Shown one piece after another: positions 17,271 through 26,505 of a stretch of 64,000 nt of DNA (position 1 is the first letter of the stretch; each line of letters opens with the position of its first letter). A program made the position numbers and the translations under genes. This stretch comes from an uncultured Fibrobacterota bacterium. GTDB taxonomy: Bacteria; Fibrobacterota; Fibrobacteria; Fibrobacterales; Fibrobacteraceae. The notes under the pieces were generated by a model. That model worked only from the letters and a program-made list of their open reading frames with translations, did not search any database and was not told where the DNA came from. Location of the stretch: assembly GCA_903876665.1 (NCBI GenBank), contig CAIRAY010000090.1, positions 1 through 64,000 of the forward strand, in the 5' to 3' direction.

Positions 17271-17609
17271 ACTCCTGTCCAAAACAATCTAGTCGAATTT
17301 TGTGTTTGTCATGGCCGGGATGACAAGGTTGCCGGGATGACATGGTTGCCGGGATGGCAAGATGGCAGGGGATGGCAATACGCCTTGTCATGGCCGGAAC
17401 GGCCATCACCGCACCGCGCCCGAAGAAATACTGCAACCAGCACCGGTGATCCCTCGGTGGGACCGTTCGGGCTTTGCCCGTTACGGACACATGTCCACTT
17501 TGTGGAGTTCGGGGGATGACAAGGTTGCCGGGGATGACATGGTTGCCGGGATGACAAGATAGCGGGGATGGCATAGAAAGGCCTTTTGCCAATTGTTTTG
17601 GACAGTAGT
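17271..17609. mobile_element. 339-bp MITE-like element with 18-bp inverted ends and 11-bp target duplication
   Basis: The ends ACTCCTGTCCAAAACAAT (17271-17288) and, on the other strand, ACTACTGTCCAAAACAAT (17592-17609) match at 17 of 18 positions. They are flanked by identical direct repeats GCATCGGTTTC at 17260-17270 and 17610-17620, the signature of transposition. There is no credible gene inside. The interior has a roughly 60-bp direct repeat (near 17317-17379 and 17514-17573) built of GCCGGGATGACA units, and a palindromic block (17388-17455) also found at 37867. It fills the whole 400-base gap between nth and the sensor kinase. Confidence 0.8.
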
Positions 17610-17663
17610 GCATCGGTTTCATAAATCTACCCACTATTTCGGAATATTTGATATAATCCTCCC

Positions 17664-20600
17664 ATGGGGATTGCTGTCCATTCCATTATGCTCCACGAGT
17701 ACCTGCATGTAATGCTCGGTGCAATTCTCTTTTTGGTTTCGGGACTCGCGCTTTGCCTTCCCCAACTATGGAAAGAGGCGAAACTTCCTCTGGCCCTGGC
17801 CTTTGCGGCCCTTGGCCTCCGGTGGCTCGTCCCTCCGTTCATTGATGGAACCCTTTTCGAAATGGAATGGAAGTACTCCCGATTCCTCGATGCCTTGGCG
17901 ACCATTTGCATTTTGGAGTCCGCACTCCGATGGACCCCTTGGAGACAGAGGGCAAAGGCCATTCGGATTTTGGCTTATGCAGGCCTTGCCGTGCTTCTGT
18001 TCCTTCCCCTCGCCCACGGCCTTCCCCTAGGAATGCTCGCGGGGGCGATTTTCCTGTATTACGGATGGGTTTCATCCCAATCATTTTCACCCTCCGAGCG
18101 GCAATGGCACAGGAGTTTTGCGTTCATATTTTTGCTTTCCCAAACTCTCATTCCCGAGTTTCATTCGTGGATGGGCATCCCATCCCAAATGCTAAGCCTA
18201 ATCCATATTCTACAAGTCGGACTCCTGGCCTTTGTGGCCTTTTCATTCCCACTGCTTCAAAGTGGGTCCCTGGATTTAAAATTCACCCGCGTGGTTTCCA
18301 TTTCCTTTTTCCTTGGCCTCGTTGTTTCCATGAGCTCCATTGGTGGCATGTTCTGGCATACCATGTCCATCACAAAAATGGATTTTCAAACCAATCTGCT
18401 CCAACGCGGAAAAGCCATTGCCTCGACCATCCCCGCCGACTGGCTCGACTCCCTGGACGAAATCTCCATAGACCCCAACCGCAAAGAATTCTCCGAATTG
18501 CGCTCGCTCCTTCTGCGCATTGTCGAAACTCAATCGGACCTACGATACGCCTATTTGCTCCGTCCCAGCCCAGTCGCTCCGTTTTCCTTTCTCCTCGACA
18601 TTGAACCCCGACAATACACCGGCTCAGGGAAGCGCGTTGCCAAATTTGGTGATCTCTATGAAGAGGCTCCACCGGAATTTAATTCTTCCTTTTCGGAGGC
18701 CCTTCCCAAAGTCATTGGCCCTTACCAGGATTCCTGGGGTTCATTCATGACGGCCACCATCCCTTTGCCCTACGGCAGTCTCAATCCAAAGTTCCTGCTA
18801 GGAATTGACATCTCGTCCTCCGAATATGTGCGACAAATGGGAGAGGCCCGGAAGCTCCTGTTTATTGTTGCGCTCCTGGTCTTCGCCTTGCTAGGATTTG
18901 GCTGGATTATTTACCTCCGGGCGCAAATAAAGAATCAACGGGCCATTTTACTTTGGCAAAACCAGGCGAAGCAACAAGAACAACTCGCCTTATTCGCAAG
19001 CAAATCATTTGCAAACTTTTCGGACGCCTGCCGTCAGGCATCTCTCCTGCTCTGTAGCATTCCAGAAGTATCCACAGTAAGTGTATGGCTATTCGAAGGC
19101 AGCCTTTTCCGTTGCATGAATCTCTATCTTCGCTTCAAAAACTCCCATGAAGATGGTGAAATTCTTCCCATCGAAGACCACCTCGCCTTTCGCAATTCCC
19201 TCAGTCGCCAGCGGCAGACCCTGACCCAGTCAGAGACCAGCTGGACTCCACAGGAGGACTGGCAAACCCTTTCTCCGGGCACCCATTCTAGACTAGATAC
19301 GGCCCTGTTCCAGGAAGGGGCGCCCATTGGATTCCTTCGCATAGAAACAAACCTTTCCCACACCCAATGGCCCCAGACTCAAGTATTCACATCCTCCATC
19401 TCGGATATCCTGACGGTAGCCCTAGAACGGGAATTTCGCCACAAGATCGCGAAAGACCATGCGGATCAGTCCAAATTTTTGGCCACTCTTCTCGACTCTC
19501 TTCCTGTGGCGGTCATGGTCAAGTCCGGTCGCGATATGCGGTACATCATTTGGAACCGGAGTGCGGAACGTTTCACTAAAATCCCTGCCGACACCGCAAT
19601 GGGCAGTACCGATTTTGATTTATTTTCTCATGAAATCGCAAATGAGTTTTCGCTTCAGGATTTGCAAGTTCTAGAGGCTGGTGACACCCTGACGAACCCC
19701 TTAGTCCACCTAGGAGTATTTGACCTCTCTCTCACCCGAATTCGAATCCACGAAAGCAAACAATCCAACGCGATATTGACTCTTGGAGTCGACATTACGG
19801 ACCGGGTAATCGCGGAACAGGAATTGCAAGACGCCAACCATCGTCTGGAAGGCGCTTTGCAGGAGTCCGAGGAGCTTGGCCGGGAAGCGCGTGCAGCCAA
19901 CGAGGCTAAGTCCCAATTCCTGGCCACCATGAGTCACGAAATTCGAACTCCCATGAATGGTGCCCTGGGAATGTTGCGCCTACTGCTCGACACCAAACTT
20001 GACGAGGAGCAACGCGAGTATGCAGAGCTGGCCTGCTCGAGCTCCGAATCCCTGCTGTTCATCATTAACGAGATTCTGGATTTCAGTCGCATTGAATCGG
20101 GTCGCATGCAACTGGACAACCACCCCTTTGAATTCCAACGCATGACTCAGGAAATTATTCGACTATTTGAGGCTCAGGTCAGAGAAAGAGGAATTGCACT
20201 GCATTTCGAATCCACACAAAATATTCCCGAGTCTTTGATTGGTGATTCCACTCGTTACCGCCAGATCATGACAAACTTAATCGGCAATGCCATTAAGTTT
20301 ACCCCCAAAGGCGAGGTCCGGGTTCTAGTCCGCCCAGAACCTCAGGTTGGCAATCAAATCAAGTTCCACTTTGAAATCCGTGACACCGGAATTGGAATTC
20401 CAAAGGACAAACAGACTCTTCTATTCCATCCTTTCTCTCAAGCAGACAACACTCTGGTTCGTCGCTTTGGAGGGACGGGCCTGGGGCTTGCGATCAGCAA
20501 GCATCTGGTTGAATTGATGGGTGGAACCATGGGATTTTCGAGCGAGCCTGGCCAGGGCTCTACTTTCTGGTTTGACCTTTCGTTCCAGGCCATGGCATCG

Positions 20601-21047
20601 GAGCCCTCCTCAGTCATTTCGGCCAATACTCCACAGCAGTTGGCTAAACTTCATGGGCGCATCCTCGTCGTCGACGACAATCCCATCAACTTAAAACTGA
20701 TGATAAAAATTCTGGAACGCCTTGGCCTGCAAAGTCAGGGTGCGATTACCGGGCGCCATGCCATCGAGGTCCTTTCCTCAGGGAACTATGACCTGGTGCT
20801 GATGGACATTCAAATGCCCGAAATGGATGGATTCGAAGCGACGCGGCTGATTCGAAAAGGGGATGCGGGCGCACAGAGCAAAAACCTTCCCATTATCGCC
20901 TTGACCGCAATGATCATGTCCACAGATCGCGCACGTTGCTTGGACGCAGGCATGAACGACTATTTGGCGAAGCCCGTGCAAGTCGACCAGGTCAGGGCCA
21001 CGCTCCTGCAGTACTTGAAGCCTAAAAGTGGTTCCTTCGAGAAATGA
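17664..21047 (+). CDS. Hybrid sensor histidine kinase with membrane sensor, PAS and receiver
   Basis: A 1127-residue protein. About 1-225 contains some seven hydrophobic helices. An extracytoplasmic sensor region (about 235-395) and a further helix (about 397-420) follow. Then come a GAF-like region (about 440-585), a PAS domain (about 600-715), a histidine-kinase dimerisation domain with SHEIRTPMNG (H758), an ATPase domain (NLIGNAIKFTP, DTGIGIP, FGGTGLGLAIS) and a C-terminal receiver (LVVDDN, D1048 in LMDIQMPEMDG, KP near the end). All phosphotransfer residues are present. A TATAAT box at 17652-17657 only 6 bases before the ATG and the lack of a ribosome-binding site suggest a leaderless transcript. 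No partner regulator gene is adjacent. Confidence 0.92.
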   Translation: MGIAVHSIMLHEYLHVMLGAILFLVSGLALCLPQLWKEAKLPLALAFAALGLRWLVPPFIDGTLFEMEWKYSRFLDALATICILESALRWTPWRQRAKAIRILAYAGLAVLLFLPLAHGLPLGMLAGAIFLYYGWVSSQSFSPSERQWHRSFAFIFLLSQTLIPEFHSWMGIPSQMLSLIHILQVGLLAFVAFSFPLLQSGSLDLKFTRVVSISFFLGLVVSMSSIGGMFWHTMSITKMDFQTNLLQRGKAIASTIPADWLDSLDEISIDPNRKEFSELRSLLLRIVETQSDLRYAYLLRPSPVAPFSFLLDIEPRQYTGSGKRVAKFGDLYEEAPPEFNSSFSEALPKVIGPYQDSWGSFMTATIPLPYGSLNPKFLLGIDISSSEYVRQMGEARKLLFIVALLVFALLGFGWIIYLRAQIKNQRAILLWQNQAKQQEQLALFASKSFANFSDACRQASLLLCSIPEVSTVSVWLFEGSLFRCMNLYLRFKNSHEDGEILPIEDHLAFRNSLSRQRQTLTQSETSWTPQEDWQTLSPGTHSRLDTALFQEGAPIGFLRIETNLSHTQWPQTQVFTSSISDILTVALEREFRHKIAKDHADQSKFLATLLDSLPVAVMVKSGRDMRYIIWNRSAERFTKIPADTAMGSTDFDLFSHEIANEFSLQDLQVLEAGDTLTNPLVHLGVFDLSLTRIRIHESKQSNAILTLGVDITDRVIAEQELQDANHRLEGALQESEELGREARAANEAKSQFLATMSHEIRTPMNGALGMLRLLLDTKLDEEQREYAELACSSSESLLFIINEILDFSRIESGRMQLDNHPFEFQRMTQEIIRLFEAQVRERGIALHFESTQNIPESLIGDSTRYRQIMTNLIGNAIKFTPKGEVRVLVRPEPQVGNQIKFHFEIRDTGIGIPKDKQTLLFHPFSQADNTLVRRFGGTGLGLAISKHLVELMGGTMGFSSEPGQGSTFWFDLSFQAMASEPSSVISANTPQQLAKLHGRILVVDDNPINLKLMIKILERLGLQSQGAITGRHAIEVLSSGNYDLVLMDIQMPEMDGFEATRLIRKGDAGAQSKNLPIIALTAMIMSTDRARCLDAGMNDYLAKPVQVDQVRATLLQYLKPKSGSFEK

Positions 21048-21115
21048 ATGGGTTGTCCAGTCATCTCGAAGGATGGAAAACCACATTGCCCACTAGGGCA
21101 GATCGTCACACGCAG

Positions 21116-21134
21116 GGGAGACAATTTGTCTCCC
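21116..21134. promoter_or_regulatory. 19-bp perfect palindrome of unknown role
   Basis: GGGAGACAATTTGTCTCCC has 9-bp arms around one base. With essentially no loop it is more like a protein-binding site than a hairpin. It lies between the convergent sensor kinase and HDOD genes, in a 338-base gap that otherwise holds only the hairpin at 21239. Confidence 0.3.
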
Positions 21135-21238
21135 ACATCTCGGGCAGGTGTTCCTCGACTGCCCTCTGTGTTCAAGGTGCTTCCCCATCCCCGCACCCTT
21201 TAGTCGCTCTTGCGAAGAAAACAATGGGTATTGAAGAA

Positions 21239-21272
21239 ACGGCCCGTAAACCATTTCATGGCAACGGGCCGT
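21239..21272. terminator. Hairpin between convergent genes, possible bidirectional terminator
   Basis: ACGGCCCGT (21239-21247) pairs perfectly with ACGGGCCGT (21264-21272) over a 16-base loop. No T-run follows on either strand, so termination is a guess based on its position between two converging genes. Confidence 0.4.
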
Positions 21273-21385
21273 AGGCTCCTTCAAGAACTCGGTTCTGATT
21301 GGGTTACCCACTCTAATGCAGCAAAAGTTCCTGTATCCCGGCAAGCTGGGACGGTCACCATTAAATTTCGAAGGAGTCCTAAAAG

Positions 21386-22174
21386 TTAATCCAGCCCCAT
21401 CGAGACCTTTACGTCGTTGTATTCTTTCAGGATTCGCTGGGCCACTGCCTCCGGTACTGGCAGGGCCAGAGATGGGTCCATAATCCAAGCATCAATGGCG
21501 TGAGCCTGGCGATGAAGAATTCCCAGGTGGCTGTTGACTTCTATCGCGGTGCAGGCACGGATCACTTGATCGGGAAAATTCCAGCGACGCATCATGGCCA
21601 CGGTGACTTCCTCGTGAGTCTTACCAAAAAATTCCCGCTCCGCAGCAATGAGCTGCTCGTCATCCAGCACCTGGCTCCAATCAATGGAGCACCCAATGCG
21701 GTTGGCAAAGTGATCTAAAACAATTTTCCCCATGTCGTGAAGAAGGCCTGCGGTAAATAAAACCCCCGGAGGACTCGGTTCCGCATTGGATTCCAGAATA
21801 TCGCAAGCCAGCGCGACCACAACCCCATGGGCCCAAAACCGGGCGGGGTCAATTCCGTAATTCCTGAGGGGAATCTTAACGGAGCCGCTAAGCCACCGGG
21901 AAAATAAATACCGAGAAATCCGTTCTCCCCCAAGGCGGAGCACGGCTTCGCGCACGGAGCCAACTCTTTTTTGCCCGACGGCATCGGCGGAGTTCGCCAA
22001 TCGGAGGACTTCCACAGTCAAAATCTGGTCAAATTGGATCAACTTTTCTACTTGCTCCAGAGTAAAATCTTCTGAAGCAACGAGCTCCGTCAACCGCAAC
22101 AAAGAAGGCATCATGGGGGGGAGAAGGTCAATTTCCAAGGCCAATGCTTGGCCATCAAATAAAATGGTACTCAT
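21386..22174 (-). CDS. HDOD-domain protein
   Basis: A 262-residue single-domain HDOD protein. LLPPMMPSLLRLTELVAS and KLIQFDQILTVEVLRLANSA form the usual HDOD start, with GLLHDMGKIVLDHF retaining an HD pair and HEEVTVAMMRRWNFPDQV near the end. HDOD domains generally act in signalling (often with two-component or cyclic-di-GMP systems) and mostly lack catalytic activity. It faces the hybrid kinase gene convergently, so a functional link is possible but not shown. Confidence 0.88.
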   Translation of the reverse strand: MSTILFDGQALALEIDLLPPMMPSLLRLTELVASEDFTLEQVEKLIQFDQILTVEVLRLANSADAVGQKRVGSVREAVLRLGGERISRYLFSRWLSGSVKIPLRNYGIDPARFWAHGVVVALACDILESNAEPSPPGVLFTAGLLHDMGKIVLDHFANRIGCSIDWSQVLDDEQLIAAEREFFGKTHEEVTVAMMRRWNFPDQVIRACTAIEVNSHLGILHRQAHAIDAWIMDPSLALPVPEAVAQRILKEYNDVKVSMGLD

Positions 22175-22251
22175 GCCTTAAAAATACACAGATTCTAGGG
22201 CTTTGGGGATATCCCATTTTTTGGGAACCAAGTTTCTGCCATGCATCCCGT

Positions 22252-23712
22252 TTATTGGGCGCCCTTCCCCGTCAGAACCACAAGAATAGTCCGAACTAGA
22301 ATTTGGAGATCGAGCATCAGCGACATGTTTTCAAAATAGTACAAATCATACTTCAGCTTTTTCTGCACATCTTCGATGCAGGTGTCATAGCTATGGCGGA
22401 CCTGCGCCCAACCCGTAAGACCTGGCTTCATTTTGAGGCGGAACATGTAAAGTGGGATTTGTTTGCGAAGCTGTTCCACAAAGTGGGCCCTTTCGGGACG
22501 AGGACCCACCATGGACATCTCTCCGCGCAGCACACACAAAAGCTGGGGAATTTCATCAATCCTGGTTTTGCGGAGGAAGCGTCCGACGCGGGTGATGCGC
22601 GGATCTTTTTTTGTGGCCCATTGAGGACCGGCTTTTTCGGCATCGGTCGCCATGGTACGGAATTTATGCACCATAAATGGACGCCCATAAAGCCCTACCC
22701 GCTCCTGACTGTAGAACACCGGGCCCTTTGACTCCCACTTGATCGCAATGGCGCTCAGCAACAGCAACGGAAATGTGAAAACAAGTAGCAGCCCCGCAAC
22801 GACCACATCCAGCAACCGTTTAACCTGAACCTGCCAGGGCGCCATGTTGAACGCGAAGACTTCTTGCAGCTCGACGCCATGGACCAGGTTTCCCTTAAAA
22901 TGACCCGCCACGACGTCGTAAAGATCGGGAACAACATAAATATGAATCGGCAACTCCGCAACCCAGTCAAAAATCCGCAGGACCTCCCGAATCGAGGAGC
23001 TTTCGTGGGCAATGATGATTCCAGCTACTTTATCCCGACGGACCACTTTGGGAAGATCGGAATATTTGCCCAGAAGGGGAAGACCCTCGAAGAATTTCCC
23101 TTCAATAACCGCATGTCGTTCATCCATAAAGCCGACGGGCCTTTGTCCGAGTTCGCTACTCCTTTGAAGTTGAGCCGAAATTTCTGCCCCCAGAGGGTTC
23201 GCACCAAGCACCAGGAGACGGTCCACACCAAATCCACGCTTCAGCAGTTGCTTTAAAAAATACAGAATTCCCAAGCGAGCCAAGGCCACCAGAAGGAATA
23301 CCAAGATTCCGTACGCAAGTACGAGCTTAACCCTCGAGCCATATAGAAAGTGGGTCGGGGCGGCTTCAGGAGAAAAAATTCTCGCCACCAGTTCCAGCCC
23401 AAACAAAGCCACCACGACAAGAACCAGTCCATAGATTACGGCGCGAAGAATGGTCAGAACATGGAAAATCCGGGACTCCAGCAGCCACTTGCGATACATT
23501 CCGGCAAAGGCAAAAATCCCGATCCAAACTACAGCTACGGCACCGCCCGCACTATAGTATTCAGAAAAATCCCTATTCAGATCAAGCTTATCAACGATCC
23601 AGCCACTATGAAACTGTAACCAAAATGCTAGATAAAAGCAAAAGCTGATCGTCAATAAGTCTGCAATCAGCAGAAGGATTTTTTCTAAGGCACTGGCTCG
23701 AATCACGAACAA
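22252..23712 (-). CDS. Polyprenyl-phosphate sugar phosphotransferase (WbaP/WcaJ type)
   Basis: A 486-residue exopolysaccharide or O-antigen initiating enzyme that transfers a sugar-1-phosphate to undecaprenyl phosphate. Four to five N-terminal membrane helices (1-135) are followed by a nucleotide-binding-like domain (about 165-290). The C-terminal catalytic domain has [54 protein letters not shown] and MVGPRPER. The start is TTG 23712 (or GTG 23706), 2 bases past the hom stop, so the two genes are coupled although metabolically unrelated. No other glycan-assembly genes are in view. Confidence 0.92.
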   Translation of the reverse strand: MFVIRASALEKILLLIADLLTISFCFYLAFWLQFHSGWIVDKLDLNRDFSEYYSAGGAVAVVWIGIFAFAGMYRKWLLESRIFHVLTILRAVIYGLVLVVVALFGLELVARIFSPEAAPTHFLYGSRVKLVLAYGILVFLLVALARLGILYFLKQLLKRGFGVDRLLVLGANPLGAEISAQLQRSSELGQRPVGFMDERHAVIEGKFFEGLPLLGKYSDLPKVVRRDKVAGIIIAHESSSIREVLRIFDWVAELPIHIYVVPDLYDVVAGHFKGNLVHGVELQEVFAFNMAPWQVQVKRLLDVVVAGLLLVFTFPLLLLSAIAIKWESKGPVFYSQERVGLYGRPFMVHKFRTMATDAEKAGPQWATKKDPRITRVGRFLRKTRIDEIPQLLCVLRGEMSMVGPRPERAHFVEQLRKQIPLYMFRLKMKPGLTGWAQVRHSYDTCIEDVQKKLKYDLYYFENMSLMLDLQILVRTILVVLTGKGAQ

Positions 23713-23713
23713 C

Positions 23714-24988
23714 TCAAAGGAAGCGAATCATGCGGCTGGCTTCGGTGACAGCGTCCAGCGCGTCGATTTCAGCAAGGGCAGCCTTCACCTCGCTCTCCAG
23801 ACTTTTCTCTGTGATGAGCACGATGCTGACCTTGCCTGGATCCTTGACATTTTTCTGGATAATCGACTCAATGGATATTTTATGCTTGGCCAGGATGCTG
23901 GTGATGCTCGCCAAAACCCCGCAGGAATCTTTGGTGGTGAGATGGAAGTAGTAGCGCGTTTCCAAGTTGTCGATCGGCATCAGACTCGCGCAGTTCTCTT
24001 CACGGAACCAATCCATGGGGATTGGGGCCCTACCACCCAATGACCTCGCTAGAGAGACTAAGTCAGCGGCGACGGCGGATGCTGTGGGCATTTTTCCAGC
24101 CCCAGCACCGGTCTGCAATGTAGGACCCAGATTGTCGCATTCCAGATATACGGCGTTTAACACACCATTCACGCTGGAAAGGAGATGATCATTAGGAATC
24201 AAACATGGATGAACTCGAGCATCAATCTGTTTGCCCATGCGACGGAAGTTGCCGAGCAACTTGATGCTGCAGTCAAATTCCTTGGCATACTCGATATCTT
24301 GGGCGGAGACTCCGGTGATTCCGGTGACATGGATTTTCTGAAAATCGACCCGGGTCCCCGAAGCCAGCGAGGCTAAAAGAGCGGTCTTGTGGGCGGCATC
24401 GATTCCTTCGATATCAAAAGTTGGATCGGCCTCGGCGTAGCCCTTGGCCTGGGCTTCCTGGAGTGCGTCCGCAAAGGAAAGATCCAGCTGGCTCATTTGG
24501 GTCAGGATATAATTACAAGTGCCATTGATGATGCAAGAAAGCCGCTCAATCTGGTTTCCAGTAAGGCCTTCCTGGATGGTGCGAATAATCGGAATTCCAC
24601 CCCCGACTGCGGCCTCAAAAAGAACATGGCATTTGTTGCGAGTGGCCAAAGGAAATAGTTCGTGACCATATTTGGCCAGGAGCGCCTTGTTGGCGGTGAC
24701 CACATGCTTTCCTTGCTCCAAAGCTTTGGTAATCCATTTGCGGGGCAGCTCGTAGCCCCCGGCAACTTCAACGATCACCTGGACGGAAGAATCCGCAATA
24801 ACTTCGTCCGCCGAAGTCGAGACACGGTAGCCGCGCGCAAGGTAGGGAGCGAGCTCCTCATCAGTCCTTGCACAAATGCCACCAATTTCAATGGTTAGCC
24901 CGAGGGCCTTCCATTCTGGCTGTTTTTTCTCGATAATTTCGACTACGCCTGAGCCAACAGTGCCAACGCCAATTATTCCAATACGCAT
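23714..24988 (-). CDS. hom: Homoserine dehydrogenase
   Basis: A 424-residue enzyme reducing aspartate semialdehyde to homoserine on the way to threonine and methionine. It has a Rossmann motif MRIGIIGVGTVGSG, then VVTANKALLAKYG, AAVGGGIPIIRTIQEG, INGTCNYILTQM and AEADPTFDIEGIDAAHK, all hallmarks of the family. A C-terminal ACT domain (about 345-424) suggests feedback control by an amino acid such as threonine. I use ATG 24988 with GGAGG in front rather than the upstream start at 25000. Confidence 0.95.
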   Translation of the reverse strand: MRIGIIGVGTVGSGVVEIIEKKQPEWKALGLTIEIGGICARTDEELAPYLARGYRVSTSADEVIADSSVQVIVEVAGGYELPRKWITKALEQGKHVVTANKALLAKYGHELFPLATRNKCHVLFEAAVGGGIPIIRTIQEGLTGNQIERLSCIINGTCNYILTQMSQLDLSFADALQEAQAKGYAEADPTFDIEGIDAAHKTALLASLASGTRVDFQKIHVTGITGVSAQDIEYAKEFDCSIKLLGNFRRMGKQIDARVHPCLIPNDHLLSSVNGVLNAVYLECDNLGPTLQTGAGAGKMPTASAVAADLVSLARSLGGRAPIPMDWFREENCASLMPIDNLETRYYFHLTTKDSCGVLASITSILAKHKISIESIIQKNVKDPGKVSIVLITEKSLESEVKAALAEIDALDAVTEASRMIRFL

Positions 24989-25015
24989 AAATACCTCCAT
25001 TGCCGGTCAATAAAA

Positions 25016-25348
25016 TCAGGTTTTGGGGGAAGAAGCGAACTTCGCCACCAGATCAGGAATCAGGTCATAGACCCTTTGGGAAAGCGAGTTGTCCTTGGAC
25101 ACCGGCAAAACCCGCACATCGTCGCCCTGAATCACCAGAAAGGCGATGGGATCGACCTGAACGCCACCGCCGGAACCTTTTAAGTCACCCTTTCCGACAT
25201 GGCCACCAATGCCGAACCCCAGGGAAACCTTGGAGACAGGAATGATGGTCACATTGCCCGTTTGGATGGGCTTGCCGATGACCGTCTCGGCCTGGGAAAT
25301 CCAGCGGAGCTTTTCGAGAAGCGTTTCTGCGAGTGTTTCGATAGACAT
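25016..25348 (-). CDS. GerW/YtfJ-family protein
   Basis: A 110-residue protein of the YtfJ/GerW family. VIGKPIQTGNVTIIPVSKVSLGFGIGG, then a Gly-rich segment (KGSGGGVQVDP), PIAFLVIQGDDVRVLP and an amphipathic C-terminal helix match the family layout. In Bacillus relatives act in spores, but homologues occur widely in non-sporulating bacteria with no assigned role. A TATAAT (minus strand, 25380-25385) lies 32 bases upstream and is the likely -10. It is followed by hom after 27 bases, possibly in one transcript. Confidence 0.85.
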   Translation of the reverse strand: MSIETLAETLLEKLRWISQAETVIGKPIQTGNVTIIPVSKVSLGFGIGGHVGKGDLKGSGGGVQVDPIAFLVIQGDDVRVLPVSKDNSLSQRVYDLIPDLVAKFASSPKT

Positions 25349-25386
25349 GCTAACCTTCTTGATGTTGCTTGGAAAGGCTATTATAG

Positions 25387-25425
25387 CAAAAGCGCCTAGC
25401 CACGGTGTGACTAAGCGCTTTTTTT
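25387..25425. terminator. Rho-independent terminator next to tRNA-Arg
   Basis: AGCGCCTAG (25391-25399) pairs with CTAAGCGCT (25411-25419), one mismatch, followed by a run of seven T on the plus strand. On the minus strand the same stem follows the tRNA and ends in TTTT, so it can terminate the tRNA transcript as well. Confidence 0.75.
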
Positions 25426-25427
25426 AG

Positions 25428-25501
25428 TGCAGATGCCAGGATTCGAACCTGGAATCTTCTGGTTCGTAGCCAGATGCCTTATCCAGTTTGGCCACATCTG
25501 C
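25428..25501 (-). tRNA. tRNA-Arg (anticodon ACG)
   Basis: A 74-nt cloverleaf on the minus strand. The acceptor stem is GCAGATG/CATCTGC, the D-arm GGCC...GGC, the anticodon stem TCTGG/CCAGA with loop CTACGAA (anticodon ACG), and the T-arm CCAGG-TTCGAAT-CCTGG. The discriminator base is A and CCA is not encoded. ACG reads CGN arginine codons after conversion of A34 to inosine by TadA. Confidence 0.95.
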
Positions 25502-25551
25502 CTGTGGTGAAACCAAATATAGGATAGATTCCAAGGTTGTCAATGGCCTAG

Positions 25552-26430
25552 TTACGGAACCTTTTTGATGACCTTCACATGGAGCACATAGGCAGATTTG
25601 GACTTGAAGGTGGCCCCAGTCTTGACTGCGATCCAGTATTGGAGAGGACGGCCCATGGCGCTTCCCACATCATTTACCCCATGCCCTTGGGCATCCCAAT
25701 CAATAGGCAGACCCAATGATTTTGTTCCATTCGCCTCCTGGACATCCAGAGCACCCCAGTCATAGGAGCTTTTATCTACAGGATTGACCGGCCCAACAAA
25801 ACCCAAATCCAAGTCATCAGAAAAGCCAGAAAGCTCGATATATACAGAATCGGTGGCATAGAGCCAAACCGTGAACCAATCCGCATTGTCCTCCAAAACG
25901 GTCTGGTAAATATCTCCCGTGATCATCCCTGCAATGGAAATACCGTTGCTCACTGGAGTCTGATTAAAGAACTTCACAGAATCAGCGAGCTTTTCGGCGC
26001 GGCTACCCTGGTTATTGTCCATGTATGCGTCATTGGAATCCAAGGAAAAGTCCTTGTCCAGAATGGACATGGTCTCAAAGGTGATCTTCTGCACCTTACT
26101 TTGTGTCTCGGATCCATCGGAAAGATCGGAAATTTGGATTGAATAGGATGTGTCAGGAATTAGCCGGGAAAAACCCCAGAATGAGGAATCCCCATAGACC
26201 TTCCAGCTCGAGCCCTCTCCCACCGATTTAAAAATGACTGGAAGTGCGCTTTCAATCTGAGCGGTGTCAATGGCAGGAATGCGGGTGGTAAAATCCACCA
26301 GGAGCGTGTCAAAAGGGGATACCAACCCTAGCGTCCCGTCCTTGAGTTCAGGTGGATCATTTTTTTCTACGGGGCCACAGGCCATGAAGAAAAGAGGTAA
26401 TGCAACAAATGTGGCTAACTGCTTGATCAT
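25552..26430 (-). CDS. Lipoprotein of unknown function
   Basis: A 292-residue protein starting at ATG 26430 behind GGAGGATT. The signal MIKQLATFVALPLFFMAC ends in a lipobox, so it is a lipoprotein. The mature part starts with a beta-rich, Ig-like segment (SPFDTLLVDFTTRIP; IPDTSYSIQISDLSDG). A second beta domain is rich in Asp and Tyr (DWFTVWLYATDSVYIELSG) and resembles pre-peptidase-type or carbohydrate-related folds, but I cannot name a family. It diverges from the PBP1A gene. Confidence 0.75.
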   Translation of the reverse strand: MIKQLATFVALPLFFMACGPVEKNDPPELKDGTLGLVSPFDTLLVDFTTRIPAIDTAQIESALPVIFKSVGEGSSWKVYGDSSFWGFSRLIPDTSYSIQISDLSDGSETQSKVQKITFETMSILDKDFSLDSNDAYMDNNQGSRAEKLADSVKFFNQTPVSNGISIAGMITGDIYQTVLEDNADWFTVWLYATDSVYIELSGFSDDLDLGFVGPVNPVDKSSYDWGALDVQEANGTKSLGLPIDWDAQGHGVNDVGSAMGRPLQYWIAVKTGATFKSKSAYVLHVKVIKKVP

Positions 26431-26505
26431 GTAATCCTCCGATGCTTTGCAGGATAATTTACATTTATTCAATTGTTTCCCACCCCAAAGAGTGATCCCC
26501 GTCAT

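Noticed and set aside
21093-21488. Minus-strand frame of 131 codons with a CxxC motif between the sensor kinase and HDOD genes
   Set aside because: It overlaps the HDOD gene antisense-like in another frame, has no ribosome-binding site and has unbiased codon use; read as chance.
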